Assembly (NCBI GenBank): GCA_934247125.1
Contig: CAKQIZ010000042.1
Location: forward strand, 1-17,217
Direction: 5' to 3'
From: an uncultured Clostridia bacterium
GTDB lineage: Bacteria > Bacillota > Clostridia > Peptostreptococcales > Anaerovoracaceae
DNA: 17,217 nucleotides
Shown piece after piece: positions 14,601-17,217 of the stretch. The translations under genes were made by a program, and so were the position numbers. The notes under the pieces are model-generated. The model did no database searches. It was not told the DNA's origin and saw only the letters and a list, made by a program, of their open reading frames with translations. Numbering within the stretch: position 1 is the stretch's first letter; each line of letters starts with the position of its first letter.

Positions 14601-16084
14601 GTTCGTACAAGAGAGTGTACTTTACGAAGAAAATGAGAAAAGACTACACGATCCTGATACCGGAGATGTCCCCGATACATTTCCAGTTCCTCGAGGCGGC
14701 TATCGGCAGTGCGGGATATAAGGTAAAGAGGCTCCCGACTGTAGACAAGAACGCAGTGGATGAGGGTCTGAAATACATAAACAACGATGCGTGCTATCCT
14801 ACTATAGTGACGCTTGGACAGATAATCTCGTACCTGAAGTCAGGCGAAGTGGATCTTGACAAGGTCGGTATCTTCATGAGCCAGACGGGCGGGGGCTGCA
14901 GAGCCAGCAACTACGTTGCGCTTTTGCGAAAGGCTCTGAAGGATCTCAACATGGAGCAGATACCTGTCATCTCGGTAAACATGGCGGGACTGGAATCGAA
15001 TCCCGGTTTCAAGATCTCGATGAAATTCGTAAAGCGCGGTGTGATGGCGCTGGTCTACGGCGATCTTTTCATGCGCGTGCTCTATGCGACGAGACCGTAT
15101 GAAAAAGTGCCGGGTTCGGCGAATGCTCTTTTTGAAAAGTGGTCGAGGATCGCGAACGAGAATGTGGCGAACGGCAGCCTCGTGAAATTCAGGCATATCA
15201 TAGCAGATATCGTGAAAGCTTTTGACGAGCTGCCTCTGCTGGATATAAAGAAGCCGAAGGTCGGCGTGGTGGGAGAGATCCTGGTAAAATATCATCCTAA
15301 TGCGAACAATGACGTTGTCGATATCATAGAGAAGGAAGGCGGCGAGGCTGTCGTACTAGATATGATAGACTTCTTCATGTACGGCATGTACAGCAAGGAG
15401 TTCAACTACCGCAACCTGTCGGGTTCATACGGGACGATGATGGGCAACAGGATCGCGATAGATGTGCTGGAGTTCTTCAGAAAGCCGATGAGGAAGGCTC
15501 TCGAGGAAAGCAGGCGTTTCCATCAGCCGATGTTCATAAAGGATATCGCGAAGAAGGCTACGGAGATCATCTCGCTCGGCAACCAGTGCGGCGAAGGCTG
15601 GCTGCTCACAGGCGAAATGGTTGATCTGATCGACGAGGGCGTGGAGAACATAATCTGCATGCAGCCGTTCGCATGTCTGCCTAACCACGTTACGGGCAAA
15701 GGCATGATGAAGGCTCTCAGAAAGAGGAATCCGATGGCAAACATCGCGGCGATCGACTACGATCCGGGCGCATCTGATGTCAACCAGCTCAACAGGATAA
15801 AACTGATGATGGCGACAGCTCACAAGAATCTCGAGAAGAAAGAATCGGAGGCAAGGGAGGCTGCCGGTGAAACTGCAGGCGCGGGAAGCGCTGATATCGC
15901 AGACAGTGCGCAGGCCGCCGGTGCCGGCAGTGCGGGAAGCGGTGGCAGTGAGAACACAGCAGCTGCAGATGGCGCAGGCGATGCAGACACAGTGGGATCA
16001 CGGCCTGATATAGTTTCACTTGGAGCTGCAGAGGTGCAGGATCAGGGGACAGGAACCGCTGATTCGGAAGAGCACGCAAGCTAG
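11621..16084 (+). CDS. Giant 2-hydroxyacyl-CoA dehydratase activator-related protein (two ASKHA domains plus dehydratase-like halves)
   Basis: 1487 residues. Two BadF/BcrD/HgdC-type ATPase domains run in tandem: about 1-255 (GIDVGSTTVK, ELGGEDAK, C121 and C160 in TCAGGTGAF/ARCGVF) and about 316-573 (GIDAGSTTTK, DIGGQDMKC, C441, C480). These Cys pairs match the [4Fe-4S] ligands of HgdC. A Cys motif RCKGCENNC (601-609, with C628) follows, then a DUF2229-like segment (about 660-1000, C719 and C761) and a HgdB-like segment (YTILIPEMSPIHFQ onward). Such long proteins are widespread in Clostridia; they may drive reductive steps with low-potential electrons, but the substrate is unknown. Residues about 1406-1487 are an Ala/Gly/Ser/Asp tail with no family likeness. 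AAGGAAGGA is six bases before ATG 11621. It stands alone, without dehydratase genes beside it. Confidence 0.9.
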   Translation: MRLGIDVGSTTVKLVLLDENDKVTYSRYERHMSNVFKTVVDMLREMYETVGDIKLRTVITGSGGLSLSNILKIPFEQEVVTCSAAVEALIPQTDVAIELGGEDAKITFYGQTVEQRMNGTCAGGTGAFIDQMAALLNTDASGLNEAAKKHTMIYPIAARCGVFAKTDIQPLINEGAPIEDLSASIFQAVVNQTISGLACGHTIKGKVAFLGGPLSFLSELRKRFIDTLELSDEDVIFPEDSKFFVAIGAALNSAKYEEMGFRDIIDRIEHADPSALSDTKHVEPLFADAEDYRRFHERHLKDRIKRKDIRKAKGRVFLGIDAGSTTTKAALIDDDKNLLYSYYRGNEGKPLEATMNMFKELYSLLPSKAYIANVTATGYGEGLIKAAFKADLGEIETMAHYKAAEEFLPGVDFILDIGGQDMKCMRIKDGAIYNIMLNEACSSGCGSFIETYAKSVNMDVQSFANEALFAKAPVDLGTRCTVFMNSKVKQAQKEGATIGDISAGLSYSVIKNALYKVIKLRNPEEAGNRIVVQGGTFLNDAVLRAIENILGKNIVRPDIAGLMGAYGAALIAKENYVEDTVSSVITPDDIATFHVTTSHVRCKGCENNCLMTINKFNDGTRFFTGNRCERGEGKTPEEANKLPNLFEYKLSRLFRYKPLTVEESKRGVVGIPRVLNMYENYPFWFVLFTRLGFSVMLSPASSKEMYERGMETISSDTACYPAKMVHGHIKWLVEHGAKWIFYPSINYERVEDETAPNHYNCPIVATYPEVIAGNMDDIFEDNGVTFTHPFLPYDNDENLVRELYKVLRRTGVSRLELEDAVKMARAEDKRVKDDIKKAGEYSLKYARDHKKKAVVLAGRPYHLDPEINHGIDKIISSFDMVVLTEDSVAHLGKLERPIRVLDQWMYHSRLYKAATFVGTTDDVEIVQLNSFGCGLDAVTTDEVEEITKKNNKLYTVLKIDEGTNMGAAKIRIRSLKAAMDERDKNGVKHVEDRSSYKRVYFTKKMRKDYTILIPEMSPIHFQFLEAAIGSAGYKVKRLPTVDKNAVDEGLKYINNDACYPTIVTLGQIISYLKSGEVDLDKVGIFMSQTGGGCRASNYVALLRKALKDLNMEQIPVISVNMAGLESNPGFKISMKFVKRGVMALVYGDLFMRVLYATRPYEKVPGSANALFEKWSRIANENVANGSLVKFRHIIADIVKAFDELPLLDIKKPKVGVVGEILVKYHPNANNDVVDIIEKEGGEAVVLDMIDFFMYGMYSKEFNYRNLSGSYGTMMGNRIAIDVLEFFRKPMRKALEESRRFHQPMFIKDIAKKATEIISLGNQCGEGWLLTGEMVDLIDEGVENIICMQPFACLPNHVTGKGMMKALRKRNPMANIAAIDYDPGASDVNQLNRIKLMMATAHKNLEKKESEAREAAGETAGAGSADIADSAQAAGAGSAGSGGSENTAAADGAGDADTVGSRPDIVSLGAAEVQDQGTGTADSEEHAS

Positions 16085-16135
16085 AGCTTTCCATTTTCGG
16101 TTCCATTTGCAGGCCGGGTCCTTTCCATATTCACC

Positions 16136-16164
16136 TTGAATTTATGCAGACCAGGGTGTATAAT
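16136..16164 (+). promoter_or_regulatory. Sigma-A promoter of yebC
   Basis: TTGAAT (16136-16141), 17-base spacer, TATAAT (16159-16164) with TG directly upstream. Start near 16172, about 35 bases before the ATG. No terminator is visible after the 1487-residue gene, so some read-through into yebC is possible. Confidence 0.85.
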
Positions 16165-16205
16165 TTTAACTGTATTGAAAAAAATTAAGGTTAGGAGGTG
16201 TCTCC

Positions 16206-16934
16206 ATGGGAAGACACGGAACAATAGCAGGCAGAAAAGCAGCACAGGATTCTAAGCGTGCAGCTATGTTCACAAAATACGCAAGAGCCATCATAGTAGC
16301 AGCAAAGGCAGGTGGAGACCCTGACTACAACGCTACTCTGAGGGTTGCAATAGAAAAAGCAAAGGGCATAGGAATGCCTAATGACAACATCAAGCGAGCT
16401 ATCAAGAAGGGAACAGGCGAGCTTGAGGGCGAGACTTATGAAGAACTCAGCTTTGAGGGATATGGTGTAGGCGGAGTTGCTGTCATCGTAGAAACTCTTA
16501 CTGACAACAGAAACAGAACTACAGCAGCTGTAAGATCGACTTTCGATAAGAATGGAGGCAACTTGGGAACACCCGGATGCGTTTCATATATGTTCTCGAG
16601 AAAGGGAGTGATCATCATCGAAAAGACTGATGATATCGATGAAGATGCACTGATGGAAGTAGCTCTCGAAGCAGGAGCAGACGACATGATCACTCATGAT
16701 GACAGCTTTGAGATCCAGACTTCACCTGAAAGCTACACAGATGTTCACGGAGCACTGGTAGACGCAGGATACGAGATAGTTGATTCTGATGTTGAGTTCG
16801 TACCTTCGATGGAAGCCGCGCCTACAGACGAGAAAGATCTGAAGGCTCTCAAAAAGATGATCGATACGCTTGAAGATAACGATGACGTGCAGAAAGTACA
16901 TCACAACTGCAGCGTAGATCTCGAAGAAATCTAA
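16206..16934 (+). CDS. yebC: YebC/PmpR-family regulatory protein
   Basis: 242 residues, usual length. Starts [37 protein letters not shown], the variant of the YebC N-terminus found in many Clostridia, and continues with [64 protein letters not shown]-like and [15 protein letters not shown], all family signatures. Family members are DNA-binding transcription factors or, as reported more recently for some, translation factors that relieve ribosome stalling at proline runs. AGGAGGTG at 16193-16200 lies five bases before ATG 16206. It has its own promoter and is followed by a non-coding structured stretch and terminator. Family call is firm; the precise job is open. Confidence 0.95.
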   Translation: [242 protein letters not shown]

Positions 16935-17110
16935 GTAAAAGCCGCAGATAGTGGCAGTCGTCAGCAGCCGGTATTTTATGACGGGGCTGTCAAAGTAAAG
17001 TCATATCGGTGAAATGCCGGATCCGCCTGATCTGACGGATCGGTGTGTCGGGCAGGATACTGCCTGGCAGACCGGGAAGCGTGATTTACATAATGATCGA
17101 AGAAGAAAAT
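16935..17110 (+). other. Non-coding, hairpin-rich stretch after yebC
   Basis: About 175 bases with no credible ORF. Hairpins: CAGCC/GGCTG arms within 16965-16990; CGG-TGAAATG-CCG at 17007-17019; GATCCG/CGGATC (17020-17025 with 17036-17041); and GGCAG-GATA-CTGCC (17051-17064). A GGCAG at 16952-16956 could close the whole fold against the same CTGCC. It ends in the terminator at 17111-17146. This resembles a small RNA or a riboswitch-like leader, or just the 3' UTR of yebC; no known class fits. Confidence 0.35.
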
Positions 17111-17146
17111 TCTCTCTATGCGGGAAACCGTATGGAGGGATTTTTT
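17111..17146. terminator. Rho-independent terminator, possibly bidirectional
   Basis: Stem 17111-17123 with 17128-17140 (13 bp, three G:U) capped by a GAAA tetraloop, then six T (17141-17146). On the minus strand the stem is followed by ATTTTCTTCTTC, so it could also end a gene coming from the right. Confidence 0.88.
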
Positions 17147-17217
17147 AGTATGACGGGCATGCCGTCAGTCTGTGGTGTAAGTTCACGTAGGGCGTAGTTG
17201 CCGACGAACCTCATAGC
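17116..17217 (-). CDS. Possible C-terminal end of a minus-strand gene (partial)
   Basis: On the minus strand an open frame runs in from the right edge and ends in TAG at 17118-17116: AMRFVGNYALRELTPQTDGMPVILKNPSIRFPA. The stop lies inside the terminator stem, as with the cbpA-like gene, and a convergent arrangement would explain the two-way terminator. Against it, the codons CTA, CCC and CGG are rare in the neighbouring genes. No family recognised. Confidence 0.25.
   Translation of the reverse strand, partial: AMRFVGNYALRELTPQTDGMPVILKNPSIRFPA

Noticed and set aside
16952..17075. Short matches to TPP (CCTGATCTG) and cobalamin (GGTGAAATGCCGG, AGGATAC-TGCC) riboswitch consensus pieces
   Set aside because: The remaining required blocks (TPP CTGAGA and AATGCCAGCGTAGGGA; cobalamin CCACTG and GGGAAGG) are missing or out of order, so no known class is supported.
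17093..17197. Plus-strand ORF MIEEENSLYAGNRMEGFF...
   Set aside because: No ribosome site, and a strong terminator hairpin lies inside it.

Overview
The window looks like a chromosomal stretch from an anaerobic Clostridia-type Firmicute. Evidence: consensus sigma-A promoters (several with TATAAT and a TG just upstream), strong AGGAGG-type ribosome sites, a CIRCE heat-shock operator, a desulfoferrodoxin, a ferredoxin:thioredoxin-reductase-like protein, a giant 2-hydroxyacyl-CoA-dehydratase-activator-type protein, the MGRHGTI-type YebC protein common in Clostridia, and heavy use of AGA and ATA codons. I see no insertion sequence, prophage, CRISPR array, tRNA or rRNA.

Layout. (1) 1-1944, chaperones: the tail of an unidentified gene, then a CIRCE-controlled promoter with a long structured leader, an Hsp20 small heat-shock protein and a CbpA-type DnaJ. 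(2) 2028-5108, a compact same-strand operon: a COG0523 (CobW-type) GTPase with a very large His/Cys-rich metal-binding insert, a second COG0523-like GTPase that lacks the CxCC motif and carries a YcgQ/TIGR03943-like C-terminal domain, a 49-residue single-span membrane protein, and a Nudix hydrolase, closed by a strong terminator. (3) 5161-8344, polyphosphate metabolism: short-form Ppx/GppA phosphatase overlapping polyphosphate kinase 1. (4) 8355-9074, oxygen/redox defence: desulfoferrodoxin plus an FTR-like six-cysteine protein. (5) 9144-10752: a MATE efflux pump preceded by a near-perfect 30-bp palindrome and followed by a bidirectional terminator. (6) 10842-11537, minus strand: a 13-cysteine YkgJ-like protein whose promoter sits so close to the start codon that the mRNA is probably leaderless. 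(7) 11621-16084: a 1487-residue double-ASKHA activator/dehydratase-like protein with an odd Ala/Gly/Ser tail. (8) 16206-17146: a YebC-family regulator, a structured non-coding stretch and a terminator, with a possible partial minus-strand ORF at the right edge.

Themes. The genes suit protein-damage, metal, phosphate and oxygen stress handling in an anaerobe. The part most worth following up is the 2119-4972 operon. Its two unlike GTPases, one with 48 His in 99 residues and one with a YcgQ-type domain, plus a tiny membrane protein suggest a metal-delivery module; that function is inferred from families and context. Other points of interest are the leaderless divergent promoter at 11540-11600 and the hairpin-rich region after yebC.
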